This document shows, piece after piece, positions 15,573-24,102 of a stretch of DNA of 41,897 bases. This DNA comes from CF-161 sp035259145. GTDB taxonomy: Bacteria; Chloroflexota; Dormibacteria; Dormibacterales; Dormibacteraceae. The notes below the pieces were generated by a model. That model worked only from the letters and a program-made list of their open reading frames with translations. It did not search any database and was not told the DNA's origin. Where the stretch lies: positions 1 through 41,897 of the forward strand of contig DATFWQ010000075.1 of assembly GCA_035259145.1 (NCBI GenBank), given 5' to 3'. Position 1 is the stretch's first letter, and the number at the start of each line of letters is the position of its first letter. The position numbers and the translations under genes are program-made.

Positions 15573-15779
15573 CTACAGCAGTCGTCCTCCAGTCCCGGTG
15601 CTGTACTCCAGGTCGCGGCGCTTCCGCTCGGCGGCCTCCAGGTCCTTGAAGAATATGAAGTGGCCGCGGCCGTGGACGTAGTAACCACCGCCCTGGTCGC
15701 GGGTCACCTTCACATAAGGGAGCTCGATGTCGTAGACCTGGCCCGACGGCGAGACCTTCAGAAGTGGCATGTTGGTCAC
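15573..15779 (-). CDS. Small uncharacterised protein (68 aa)
   Basis: I do not recognise this family. It is a short soluble protein, probably mostly beta, with LPYVKVTRDQGGGYYVHGRG in the middle and a charged helix (DLEAAERKRRDLEY) at the end. GTG 15779 overlaps the transglutaminase stop by 4 bp and its own stop is 5 bp from HadA, so it is the physical hinge between the MoxR-DUF58-transglutaminase genes and the hydratase genes. ATG 15770 is an alternative start. GC-rich third codon positions support it as real. Confidence 0.75.
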   Translation of the reverse strand: MTNMPLLKVSPSGQVYDIELPYVKVTRDQGGGYYVHGRGHFIFFKDLEAAERKRRDLEYSTGTGGRLL

Positions 15780-18166
15780 GAGGCTAACCTAAGCCGGCCC
15801 CTGACCCGTCTCAACAGCAGCGGGCGCAGCTCCTCCCAGGCGGCCATCACGGGAGTACGCGTCGTGGCTGCAATATCGCGCGGGGCATACGCTGCGACCG
15901 CAAAGCTCTGAGCCAGCTTGCGTGCCGGTGTTGCGGCCTCAGGCATCTCCCGAGCGAGGCGAGCCCCGAACTCGATTGGCGTCTCGCCCGCCCGCAAGCC
16001 GACCCCGGCCAGACCGGACAGTAATGATGTCCGGCGCCAGACGCCGTTGACGGTTCCAGGGCGAAGGTAGCGTGAGATGAAGAGCCAGGTGCCGGCAACC
16101 AGGAGGGCCAGCGCCAGGACTACGGTTGAGAAGCCGCCGGGGACCGGGGACTGCCCAAACGACCCGCCGCCAAGACCCAGGTCTCCCGCGTCGAGCGCAC
16201 CCCTGTCGGGGCCTCTGACACCGCCCGCCTCGCCACTGCCCGCGGCCTCGTCACCGGTGCTGCAGACCTCCGAGTCCCGAGCACATGCGGCGCTGGTTGT
16301 ACCACGGGGAATCGGGAAGTACGTCCCGTCGGGCGTTGGCTCAAAAGGTATCCAGCCGTAGCCAGGAAAGTAAGCCTCCACCCAGGTGTGGACGTCCGAC
16401 TCACGAACCACGTATTTGCTCAGCTTCTCGTCGAAGGTGCCGGGACCATAGCCGTTGACCAGGCGAGTCGGGATACCGAGCGACTTCAGCATGTCACCCA
16501 TTGCCGAGGCGAAGTACTCGCAGTACCCCTCCTTGGAGGTGAACAGGAAGTATTCGAGCGGGTCTACGTCCCGCGGCGGGACTATAGGTGTCAGCGTGTA
16601 CTGGTAGGTTGAGCGGAGGTAGGACTCGATCGCAGTCGCCTGGTCGTAAGGATTGTCTTTGCCCTGGGTCACTTGCGCCGCAAGGTCGTGGATGCGCTGG
16701 AGCGTGCCCTTCGTCCGGTATGCGAATGAGGTAAGGGGCGAGACTTCAGGTTGCCCGGGTGGCCGGTAGATGCCGGCGAAGTTGCGGTATGGGTCGAGCC
16801 ATCCGGGATAGGCTGTGCCCGCCGCCCTGAGCTGATCCTCGGTGGCCGTGGAGTAGGCCACGCTTACCGTATAGTTTCCCGCCGACCCGTTGTTGCCCGG
16901 CACCGACAGCCGATCGATGGTCGCCACCTTCTCGGCCGGCAGCACCTGGCCCGCCGGGGCCTGGTTGCCACGCCAGGCGTGCGCCGTTGCTGTGCGGTCG
17001 ACCTTCAGCAGCTCGCTCGGATAGAACAGCACATTCGGGGCGCTGTCGGGCGGCTTCAGCATCTGGATCTTGAAGGTGGCCGCCGCTTGACTGGTGTAGC
17101 TCTCAGCGTATGGCGGGCTGACGTTCTTCTCGACCGGCAGGCTGACTGTTGCCGCGTCACCTGGGTAGCGCCAGTAAGCGCCGCCCTGGCCGCTCCCGGT
17201 GCTGTCCAGGTTGAATCCGCGGAAATAGCGCGGGCCGCCATATGACCCACTGATCGTGTACGTGAACACGACGCCCCCCGTCTTGTGGATGGGGCCCGCG
17301 AGCTGAGCGAGGGAAGCGAATCCGGTTGAAGTCCCCGAGCTGGTCCCACGGCCAAACGCGACCGGGTGATTGAGTCGCTGCTGCAACTCAGCCCAACCCC
17401 GGAAGCTGCCGTTCTCGATGTCGATGGTGCGATCGGTGGTCGTCAGCGGCGGGGCCAGCAGTCCGATGACGATGACGCCTGCCATCACAACCACGCCGGT
17501 CTCCCAGAAGTCCCACCGAGCGTCGCTGCTAAGCCGCACCCTGCGCGCCACCGCGCTGTCCATAGAACGGACGTAGCTTGTCCAGAGCAGCACGCCAAGA
17601 GTCAGGAAGAGGAAGCTGACGACGTAGCCGCTCTGATTGTCAGGGGCATTGAGGACGTTGGTGGCGAACGCGGCCGCACCGGGGGCAATGCCCAGGAGTG
17701 GCTGGCGCCAGCGGAGCGCGCACCAGCTAAGCCAGCCTCCAACCGCCCAGAAGAGCATGTACATCATGTAGAGGTCGAACGACGGGTCGTACACGTCTTC
17801 GCCGTTCAGAACGCGCCCGATCCAGGTCGCGGCGAGCTGCAGCGGGTCGGTTGGGTCGCCAGGATGAGAGTGGGTCAGGGCCCGGTGCGCGCCGAAGGAC
17901 GCTCCTACCGGCGCGAGCACTGCGCCGACGCCGAGGGCGACCGGCCATGGAACGCGCGTCGTCAACGCCAGGACACCCATGAAGAACGCCGCAACCAGGG
18001 CGAGGTTGGTGAGCCCCGCCGAGTCGGGAACCCAGTTGGCCTCGACAGTTGAGTTGCCGAAGCAAATGACGATGAGGACGACGAACACGGCCATGGGCAG
18101 GGTGCCGGTGGGGGGCCGCCACGCGATGGGCAGCGACCTGGCTCTGCTAGACCAGGCGGACAGCAT
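15776..18166 (-). CDS. Transmembrane transglutaminase-like protein
   Basis: 796-aa membrane protein. Residues 20-260 hold about seven hydrophobic helices. A large outer domain with the transglutaminase-like core follows: C549 in EGYCEYFASAM and H593 in SDVHTWVEAYFPG, then WIPFEPTPDG giving the third acidic residue. A further helix near 690-710 precedes a C-terminal DUF4129-like cytoplasmic stretch. Proteins of this build (TgpA-like) sit beside MoxR and DUF58 in many bacteria, where the set is linked to the cell envelope. The start overlaps DUF58 by 20 bp and the stop overlaps the next gene by 4 bp. Protease or cross-linking activity is not decided by sequence. Confidence 0.9.
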   Translation of the reverse strand: MLSAWSSRARSLPIAWRPPTGTLPMAVFVVLIVICFGNSTVEANWVPDSAGLTNLALVAAFFMGVLALTTRVPWPVALGVGAVLAPVGASFGAHRALTHSHPGDPTDPLQLAATWIGRVLNGEDVYDPSFDLYMMYMLFWAVGGWLSWCALRWRQPLLGIAPGAAAFATNVLNAPDNQSGYVVSFLFLTLGVLLWTSYVRSMDSAVARRVRLSSDARWDFWETGVVVMAGVIVIGLLAPPLTTTDRTIDIENGSFRGWAELQQRLNHPVAFGRGTSSGTSTGFASLAQLAGPIHKTGGVVFTYTISGSYGGPRYFRGFNLDSTGSGQGGAYWRYPGDAATVSLPVEKNVSPPYAESYTSQAAATFKIQMLKPPDSAPNVLFYPSELLKVDRTATAHAWRGNQAPAGQVLPAEKVATIDRLSVPGNNGSAGNYTVSVAYSTATEDQLRAAGTAYPGWLDPYRNFAGIYRPPGQPEVSPLTSFAYRTKGTLQRIHDLAAQVTQGKDNPYDQATAIESYLRSTYQYTLTPIVPPRDVDPLEYFLFTSKEGYCEYFASAMGDMLKSLGIPTRLVNGYGPGTFDEKLSKYVVRESDVHTWVEAYFPGYGWIPFEPTPDGTYFPIPRGTTSAACARDSEVCSTGDEAAGSGEAGGVRGPDRGALDAGDLGLGGGSFGQSPVPGGFSTVVLALALLVAGTWLFISRYLRPGTVNGVWRRTSLLSGLAGVGLRAGETPIEFGARLAREMPEAATPARKLAQSFAVAAYAPRDIAATTRTPVMAAWEELRPLLLRRVRGRLRLAS

Positions 18167-19337
18167 CCCTCGTCCTCAGTAGCCGCGCGAAGTCATCTCC
18201 CTTCCTGACCACGTAGAGGTCTACGTCGGAGCCCAGGTCGAAGCTCAGGTTCGGCTCGGGTGCACCGAAGCTTGAGGCGTCGATGTAGATGGCCAGCAGC
18301 GAGGTGCCCCGTCCTCGAACGGCTTGCATGGTTCGCACCCACCCCGGGTCCGCGCTGGGGGTGATGACGGCGATAGCGCGCCGGGGCAGACGGCGGATCC
18401 GGTCCCAGGCCATCGCTCTGGGCAGGCTCTGCGGCCCATCAGCCCGAGCCACCGCCAGGTAGTCAAGGATCAGCCTGTCTTGACGCACGGCACGGTGAGG
18501 CTCGAGCAGCGTGCCTCTTGCGTCGTTCGCGATCAAACCCACGCGACGGCCGCGGTTGTGGATCTGCATCGCGACCGAGGCGGTCAGGCTGACGGCATAT
18601 TCAAGAGTCGACTCCTCGCCCACGCCGTAATGCACGTTCCGATCGAGGTCGAGCACGATCCACAGGTCTGCCGTAAGAGGCTGTTCGAAGGTCTTGCTCA
18701 TCAGCCGCTGGTGCTTCAGGGAAAGCGGCCAGTGGATCCGGCCGAACGAGTCTCCGAGCGTGTACTCGCGAACGCCACCCGTCTCCGGTGGATAGTCGGC
18801 CCAGTTGCCGAACCGCTGCGCAGTGCCCGCGTGCTGGGTGGCAGGCATGAGCAGCTCCGGCAGCTGGCGCACGCGTGGGTAAACAAGCACCTGGTTCTTC
18901 TGGTTGAGCCGGGACTCCTGGCTGAAAAGTCCGAAGGGCTCGCTGACTCGCAGCAGCGTCGGGCCAAACGTCACCCAGCCGCGCTGCCGGTACACACCGC
19001 GTGAGGTCCATGTCACGGCCTGCTTTCCGAGCGAGATCACGCGCCCTGGCTGGTACTCGGAAAGGCGGCTCATGTCCATGACCTCGACCCACGGGGCGGG
19101 GACCCGGCTGTGCTTGCGAACGGTAAAAGTCTCCTCGAACCCCTCACCGACGGTCGGAGTCCCGGCATCGAGGACACGCTCGATCTGGATACCACGCGCG
19201 GCCAGCTTCGGCCAGAGCCATGAGAGCAGGAAGAGCAGGACGAGGGCGTAAGCCAGCACATAAGCCGGCTTGATGGCAGTCAGGTATGCGAAGAAGGACA
19301 GAAGGGCGAGGCTCAGGCCGAGCAGTGCCCTGCTCAT
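18147..19337 (-). CDS. DUF58 domain protein (vWA-like, membrane-anchored)
   Basis: 396 aa. Two N-terminal helices (residues 5-20 and 25-43) precede a beta-rich middle and the DUF58 signature VREYTLGDSFGRIHWPLSLK near residue 200, followed by a vWA-like fold starting DLWIVLDLDRNVHYG. DUF58 proteins co-occur with MoxR ATPases and are thought to be their client or metal-binding partner. The precise function is not established. It lies 69 bp downstream of moxR and overlaps the transglutaminase start by 20 bp. Confidence 0.9.
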   Translation of the reverse strand: MSRALLGLSLALLSFFAYLTAIKPAYVLAYALVLLFLLSWLWPKLAARGIQIERVLDAGTPTVGEGFEETFTVRKHSRVPAPWVEVMDMSRLSEYQPGRVISLGKQAVTWTSRGVYRQRGWVTFGPTLLRVSEPFGLFSQESRLNQKNQVLVYPRVRQLPELLMPATQHAGTAQRFGNWADYPPETGGVREYTLGDSFGRIHWPLSLKHQRLMSKTFEQPLTADLWIVLDLDRNVHYGVGEESTLEYAVSLTASVAMQIHNRGRRVGLIANDARGTLLEPHRAVRQDRLILDYLAVARADGPQSLPRAMAWDRIRRLPRRAIAVITPSADPGWVRTMQAVRGRGTSLLAIYIDASSFGAPEPNLSFDLGSDVDLYVVRKGDDFARLLRTRDAVRLV

Positions 19338-19406
19338 GTCCTTTCGCGTTTACCTCCTCGTCTGGTGTCAGCAGCAGGAGAACCACGCGGTCTGCCCGGT
19401 GTCAGG

Positions 19407-20384
19407 TCAGGCGTCATAGCTCATCTGTGGTACGTGCTCGCGCTCCATCAGCTGCTGCAGGATCCGCGTCGGGCTCGACCCTTGCATCTCCGCGTTGGGC
19501 CGCAGAATGATCCGGTGGCCGAGCACGGACTCGACGAGAGCTTTCACGTCGTCCGGCATCACGTACTCTCGCCCGAGCACCGCCGCCCGGGCTTGCGCCG
19601 CGTGATACAGGTTGAGCGTCCCACGCGTGCTGGCTCCGAGCGCGATTTCCGGATGAGTCCGGGTCTTCTCGACCAGCCTTGCCATGTACTCCTTCAGCTC
19701 GGGCTTTACGAAGACGTCACGAACCGCCGTCTGGGCCGCCCGCAGCTCCTTCGGCGATATCACCGGCTGGAGCTCATCAAACGGCGACTCGACTTTTTCC
19801 TTCCCCAGCAGCTCGACCTCCTCCCGAGAGGTCAGATAGCCGAGCCGGACCTTCATGAAGAAGCGGTCCAGCTGCGCCTCGGGTAGTGGGAAGGTGCCTG
19901 AGTACTCGACCGGGTTCTGGGTGGCCATCACCATGAAGGGCGATGGGAGCTGGTTGGTCTCCCCGTCTATGGTGACCTGACGCTCCTCCATCGCCTCCAG
20001 CAGGGCTGACTGCGTCTTCGGCGTAGCCCGGTTGATCTCATCAGCCAGCAGGATTTGCGCAAAGACGGGGCCGGGGCGGAACTCGAAGTCGCCCTCTTTC
20101 TGGTTGAAGGCACGGACGCCGGTAACGTCCGAGGGAAGAAGGTCAGGCGTGAACTGGATGCGCCGGAACGTGCAGTCCAGGGACCGTGCCACCGCCTTCG
20201 CAAGCATCGTCTTGCCCACGCCGGGGACGTCCTCGATGAGGAGGTGCCCTTCACAGAGCAGTGTGATGAGGCACAGGCGCACCTCTTCCTCCTTGTGGAC
20301 GATGGCCCGGGCCACGTTTGCCAGCACCGGATCGACCACCCTTCGAACGACGTCGAGCGAAGCTTCCTCAGCACCTAGTCTCAT
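19407..20384 (-). CDS. MoxR-family AAA+ ATPase
   Basis: 325-aa AAA+ chaperone-like ATPase. Walker A is PGVGKTMLAK (residues 54-63), Walker B is ILLADEINRA with D115/E116, and sensor 1 lies in MATQNPVEYSG. TRGTLNLYHAAQARA in the lid domain is typical of the MoxR proper subgroup. ATG 20384 is preceded by GGAGG at a 5-nt spacing, which decides against the upstream GTG 20405. First gene of the run to DUF58 and transglutaminase. MoxR proteins remodel or load metal into vWA-domain partners, here presumably the DUF58 protein. Confidence 0.93.
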   Translation of the reverse strand: MRLGAEEASLDVVRRVVDPVLANVARAIVHKEEEVRLCLITLLCEGHLLIEDVPGVGKTMLAKAVARSLDCTFRRIQFTPDLLPSDVTGVRAFNQKEGDFEFRPGPVFAQILLADEINRATPKTQSALLEAMEERQVTIDGETNQLPSPFMVMATQNPVEYSGTFPLPEAQLDRFFMKVRLGYLTSREEVELLGKEKVESPFDELQPVISPKELRAAQTAVRDVFVKPELKEYMARLVEKTRTHPEIALGASTRGTLNLYHAAQARAAVLGREYVMPDDVKALVESVLGHRIILRPNAEMQGSSPTRILQQLMEREHVPQMSYDA

Positions 20385-20408
20385 TCCGACCTCCGTTCCT
20401 CCCACGGG

Positions 20409-20432
20409 ATTATATGGACGCCCGTGCCGGGC
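20409..20432 (-). promoter_or_regulatory. moxR operon promoter with palindrome in the spacer
   Basis: A perfect consensus TATAAT (20414-20409, minus strand) would start transcription near 20402, leaving a short leader with the GGAGG site. The inverted repeat GCCCG-TGC-CGGGC (20420-20432) occupies the spacer immediately upstream and could be an operator. No good -35 box is seen. Confidence 0.5.
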
Positions 20433-20463
20433 ATCGCGTAACGAATCGCATGGCCCTATTCGT

Positions 20464-20492
20464 TTGACATTGGTTGGGCAATCTGCTAGGGT
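20464..20492 (+). promoter_or_regulatory. Strong promoter for the LysM-CHAP gene
   Basis: TTGACA (20464-20469), exactly 17 bp, then TAGGGT (20487-20492) is the best housekeeping promoter in the window. The start point near 20499 gives a leader of about 53 nt before TTG 20552. This is too short for a c-di-AMP riboswitch of the kind that controls some wall-hydrolase genes. Confidence 0.75.
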
Positions 20493-20551
20493 TGCGCGCG
20501 GTCAGCTTTCGCCTCTTGGGAGGGCGAGTCTGACAGGGGGTAGACGATACG

Positions 20552-21484
20552 TTGACGACATTGAGTCGCTACTTTGTGCATATCGTCGTGCTCATCGTAG
20601 CGATCGGTCTTTCCGGGTACGCGTCCTTTTCCAAAGGTCTGCCCGGAGTAGCCACCCTCAGGCTTGGCGCTGTCAACGCCCAGGGACTGGCCTTTGGTCA
20701 GGGCGGGGCCGCCGGCCAGGTGGAATTGGGCCGGGCGGGGACCATCGTCAAGCCGATCGGCATCCCCACCGACGCGCCTGTCCAGCACACGCCCACCAGG
20801 TACACCGTGCGACAGGGCGAGGACGTCTACGCCATCGCCAAGAAGTTCAACATCAGCGCCGACGAGCTCCGCTGGTCCAACCCGGACAGGTTGACGAGGA
20901 CTGATGTCGTGCGCACCGGCGATGTACTCGAGGTCCCACCCGTCTCCGGCGTGGTCGTGCTGGTGAAGCCCAGCGACACCATTCAGGCCATCGCTGCCGC
21001 TTACAAGGTGGACGCCCAGGCGATCGTCGACTTCAACTACCTCCGCGACCCCAACCGCGACGGCAACTTCGTCCTCAACTCCGGCGACATACTGGTCGTG
21101 CCCAATGGGCGGGGCCCGCTCCTCTGGCCGCGGCGTGCGACCGATGACGCGCCTCACCTCGGCCCGTTTTCGAACGCCAAGTTCGTCTATGGTCAGTGCA
21201 CCTGGTACGTCGCCAGCCGGCGGTACGTTCCCTGGAGCGGGGACGCCTGGATGTGGTGGGCGAACGCTCGAGCCATGGGCTTTCCCGAGGGACAGGTGCC
21301 GGAGCCAGGGGCGATCATGGTCACCTGGGAGAGCTACTACTACGGACACGTAGCGTACGTCGAGCAGGTCAACCTCGACGGCAGCTTCGTCGTCTCGGAG
21401 ATGAACTACAGGGCCTGGGACGTGATCGACACCCGGCTGATCCACAGCACCAAAGAGGTGTCCCTCATCGGGTTCATCTACTGA
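20552..21484 (+). CDS. Secreted LysM-LysM-CHAP peptidoglycan hydrolase
   Basis: 310 aa. An N-terminal signal/anchor helix (residues 8-26) is followed by two LysM wall-binding repeats (about 82-128, TPTRYTVRQGEDVYAIAKKF; about 134-185, VVLVKPSDTIQAIAAAY) and a CHAP domain (about 205-310). The CHAP nucleophile is C216 in YGQCTWYV and the histidine is H266 in YYGHVAYVE. CHAP enzymes cut peptidoglycan as amidase or endopeptidase. The start is TTG 20552; GGGGG lies about 12 nt upstream, and TTG 20561 is possible. It is divergent from the moxR operon, sharing a 167-bp regulatory region, which suggests a shared envelope theme. Confidence 0.9.
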   Translation: MTTLSRYFVHIVVLIVAIGLSGYASFSKGLPGVATLRLGAVNAQGLAFGQGGAAGQVELGRAGTIVKPIGIPTDAPVQHTPTRYTVRQGEDVYAIAKKFNISADELRWSNPDRLTRTDVVRTGDVLEVPPVSGVVVLVKPSDTIQAIAAAYKVDAQAIVDFNYLRDPNRDGNFVLNSGDILVVPNGRGPLLWPRRATDDAPHLGPFSNAKFVYGQCTWYVASRRYVPWSGDAWMWWANARAMGFPEGQVPEPGAIMVTWESYYYGHVAYVEQVNLDGSFVVSEMNYRAWDVIDTRLIHSTKEVSLIGFIY

Positions 21485-21577
21485 GCCGCGCGGCGAAAGC
21501 TGCGGTAGCCGAACGGCATGGTCACGATCAGGTCAAGTTGATGAGGCGTTGCGCGTAGGCTCGGCTCTGCCGGGCCG

Positions 21578-22390
21578 CTAGCACGGTGGTGGGGGTCCGG
21601 ACCCACCCCACGAAATCTCCGATTTCCGGGGTCCCCACGAAGCCTGCTTCGTGGGGTGGGTCACGGGGACCCCGAGGGAGGGGGAGGCCTGCTTCCCTCT
21701 GCTGTCATCCCATAGGCCGGCCTCGCGAAAGCTGAAATAACCGCGGCGAGCAACGATCATGTGGTCCAGGAGCCGCACGCCGAGGATCATGCCGGCTCGA
21801 CCCATCAGCCGTGTGAACGACACATCCTCGGCGCTCGGCTCGGCAATGCCGGACGGATGGTTGTGCGCGATGACGATGGCGGCCGCGCTGCGCTCGAGCG
21901 CCGGCCCGTAGACCTCCCGGGCCGCCACTGCTACGTGCATGAGCCCACCTTCGGCGACGAGTGCGAGCTCGCCCACCAGACAACAGCGGACGTCGAGGGT
22001 CAGCACCCCCAGCGCCTCCGTGCGCGCCACGCGGAGCGTTGCAAGGTATGGCAGGAGATCCCTGGCCGTGCGCACCGCACCCGAGGGTTTCACCGCCGGC
22101 TGAAAGCGGCGGGCAAGCTCGGCGCCGGCCAGCAGCCGGCGGCGGGCGGCAGGTTTGAGGCCAAGCCGCGTCAGCTGATCGGGGCTTGCCTCCAGCAGGA
22201 CGCCCACAGGTGTCTCCCTGAGGGCGACGGCCGCCGCGGGCCCAACCAGGTCGTCGATTAGAGAGCGGTCGTCCACCGCGGCGAGCGGTGGACGGCCGCG
22301 AAAGGGGGTAGCCGCGTGGACCGCGGACGGGTGACCGGCGTTGCTAGGCGTCTGCGGAGGCTTGGCGCAGTGTTCCGCGGCGGCTGGCAT
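21578..22390 (-). CDS. radC: RadC-family JAB/MPN domain protein
   Basis: 270 aa. The JAMM-type metal motif is intact: IAHNHPSG with H176 and H178, D189 downstream and E147 upstream. An N-terminal helix-hairpin-helix-like part (about 43-95) is typical of RadC. Residues 1-35 are a low-complexity extension. The normal family end is near GYFSFREAGL (226); residues 227-270 are an extra tail translated from a palindromic DNA element and ending GGSGPPPPC. RadC was named for DNA repair, but its biochemical role is unresolved. It is convergent with the LysM-CHAP gene. Confidence 0.88.
   Translation of the reverse strand: MPAAAEHCAKPPQTPSNAGHPSAVHAATPFRGRPPLAAVDDRSLIDDLVGPAAAVALRETPVGVLLEASPDQLTRLGLKPAARRRLLAGAELARRFQPAVKPSGAVRTARDLLPYLATLRVARTEALGVLTLDVRCCLVGELALVAEGGLMHVAVAAREVYGPALERSAAAIVIAHNHPSGIAEPSAEDVSFTRLMGRAGMILGVRLLDHMIVARRGYFSFREAGLWDDSRGKQASPSLGVPVTHPTKQASWGPRKSEISWGGSGPPPPC
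21600..21662. repeat. Compound palindromic element inside the radC 3' end
   Basis: A perfect 15-bp inverted repeat (21600-21614 and 21648-21662) encloses two smaller perfect hairpins: GAAATC-TCC-GATTTC (21612-21626) and CCCCACGAAG-CCTG-CTTCGTGGGG (21633-21656). The arms overlap, so alternative folds are possible. It resembles REP-type intergenic palindromes but is read as radC codons. It may also end transcription from both converging genes. Confidence 0.8.
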
Positions 22391-22549
22391 GACACCAACC
22401 TAGACTCGGCCGGCCGCGGCCACAAGACCGGTTGTTAAGAGGTACTCGCCCCGGAACGGGCCATTGCCCGCGCAAGGAAATCGCGCCGCCGCCGGTAACC
22501 GGCCCTTGCGCCCACTCTTCGCAGCGGCGGCCGGACGCGCGGGAGTTCC

Positions 22550-23488
22550 TCAGGAGACTTCCTGGTCCTCGTCCTCGACAAGCCGTAGCTGGCCATCGGC
22601 CTTGAGGCCGAGACTGCGGGCGAAGAACCCGGCCACGCGCTCGACATAGAGCGGTCGGTCCGCGAAGTAGCCGCCAGTGTGTGGGGCTCCCTGCACGACC
22701 CAGATCTCACGGGGTCCCCGGTAGGCGTCATAGAGACGGCGGGAGTGATGAACGGGCGTGGTGACGTCGGCTCCGCCGTGAATGAAGAACAACGGGCGCT
22801 GTTCCAGACCGCTGAGAACTGCTATCGGGCTCGCCTCGGCCAGCCGCACGCCGTGCCGCAGCCGCATCCAGAGTGACACCGCGGCGACGAGAGGAGCGCC
22901 CGGCAGCAGGGTGTGGCGTCTGACGTTGGCGCGCAAGACCAGTCGGAGGTCGCTGAAGGGACTGTCCAGCACCAGCGCCTCCACTGACGGGTCGCCGGCG
23001 GCCCCCAGGAGGCTCACCACCGCACCCATCGAGTATCCCAGCAGACCGATGCGGGCGTTGCGGACTCGGCGGCGCGCGAAGGCGATCGCAGCGGCGAGCT
23101 CCTGGACTTCACGAACGCCCAGGGTGATCGTCACCTGGTCGCTGCCGGGCATACCGCGATAGGAGTAGCAGAGAACGTTGAAGCCCTTGCGCCAGAGCGC
23201 GACCGAGACGCCGAGGAGGTCGTGCCGGCGCCCCTTGTGACCAGGACTGATCACAATCACCTGAGGCGAGCCGGTCTGGCGAAAGAACCAGGCACCGAAT
23301 GCGACCCCATCCGCTGTGGTCAGGTCGACCTCCTCATAGTCGGCCTGGAACTCCCAGGGCGTGAACAGGAAGTCGTCCAGAAACTCGGGGGCCGAAGGCA
23401 CGAACAGGCGGCGGTAGAGAACGACCGAAAGACCCGCGTAAGCGGCGATCAGGAGCCCTATCAAGGCTCCCAGAACCATGTATGCCAT
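22550..23488 (-). CDS. Membrane-anchored alpha/beta hydrolase
   Basis: 312-aa serine hydrolase of the BAAT/Abhydrolase_1 type. An N-terminal helix (residues 4-26) should anchor it. The triad is complete: S153 in LLGYSMGAVVS, D241 in HGGADVTTPVH and H270 in GAPHTGGYF. The oxyanion region is ISPGHKGRRHD. RPLFFIHGGAD and DSPFSDLR place it near YqkD/FrsA-like hydrolases; the substrate is unknown. ATG 23488 lies 12 nt after a TAGACT box, so the leader is very short. It is 44 bp downstream of the cobalamin adenosyltransferase on the same strand. Confidence 0.88.
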   Translation of the reverse strand: MAYMVLGALIGLLIAAYAGLSVVLYRRLFVPSAPEFLDDFLFTPWEFQADYEEVDLTTADGVAFGAWFFRQTGSPQVIVISPGHKGRRHDLLGVSVALWRKGFNVLCYSYRGMPGSDQVTITLGVREVQELAAAIAFARRRVRNARIGLLGYSMGAVVSLLGAAGDPSVEALVLDSPFSDLRLVLRANVRRHTLLPGAPLVAAVSLWMRLRHGVRLAEASPIAVLSGLEQRPLFFIHGGADVTTPVHHSRRLYDAYRGPREIWVVQGAPHTGGYFADRPLYVERVAGFFARSLGLKADGQLRLVEDEDQEVS

Positions 23489-23532
23489 GAGCTCGGCTTA
23501 AGTCTAGGTCGGCGCGGAAGGAAGTGAGGGGA

Positions 23533-24102
23533 TCACGCTCCGCGCCGCGCGGGGCTGGCCTTGTGACCGGCACGCGCCTCCTCGAACCGGCCCAGCACGA
23601 ACAGGACAAGGCTGAGGCGATTGAGATAGCGCCGCGCCTGGGAATTGGCGAGCCCGCCTGATTGCATCAGCGTGACGCAGCGCCGCTCCGCGCGCCGCAC
23701 AACCGTGCGGGCCAGGTCCAGCGCACCGGAGGCGGGCGTGGAACCCGGCAGGATGAAGCCTCTCGGGATCTCGACCTCGGCCTCCAGGGTGGCGAGGAGG
23801 TCGTCCAGACCGGCCACGTCAGTCTCGGACGTGGCGCCGAACTTGCCGGTGTCGGCGGGGTTGGTCGCCAGCTCGGCCCCGAGGCGGTACAGGCCTCGCT
23901 GGAGCTGCTCGGCGATCTCGCGAACGCGTTCGTCCGAGGTCAAGGCCTTCGCCAGTCCGATGGCGCTCGAAGCCTCGTCAACCGTGCCATAGACCTCGAT
24001 GCGAAGGTCATCTTTGGCCACGCGTCCGCCGCCCAGGAGGCCGGTGGAGCCGTCATCGCCTCCGCCCGCGAGCTCGTGCATCGCCCTCCGTCGCTCAGGC
24101 AC
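23533..24102 (-). CDS. Cob(I)alamin adenosyltransferase, PduO/MMAB type
   Basis: 189-aa trimeric ATP:cob(I)alamin adenosyltransferase. GDDGSTGLLGGGRVAKDD is the ATP-binding N-terminus, GTVDEASSAIGLA follows, then VRRAERR with the active-site arginine and ARRYLNRLSLVLFVLGR, all diagnostic for PduO-type enzymes. It makes adenosylcobalamin for mutases or reductases elsewhere in the genome. GTG 24102 lies 6 nt after TAAAGT (24114-24109), a leaderless arrangement. ATG 24081 is the alternative but would leave GGAGGG too close. Confidence 0.93.
   Translation of the reverse strand: MPERRRAMHELAGGGDDGSTGLLGGGRVAKDDLRIEVYGTVDEASSAIGLAKALTSDERVREIAEQLQRGLYRLGAELATNPADTGKFGATSETDVAGLDDLLATLEAEVEIPRGFILPGSTPASGALDLARTVVRRAERRCVTLMQSGGLANSQARRYLNRLSLVLFVLGRFEEARAGHKASPARRGA

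Noticed and set aside
20493..20551. c-di-AMP or other riboswitch before the LysM-CHAP gene
   Set aside because: The leader is only about 53 nt and shows no conserved junction, far too short for a known wall-hydrolase riboswitch.
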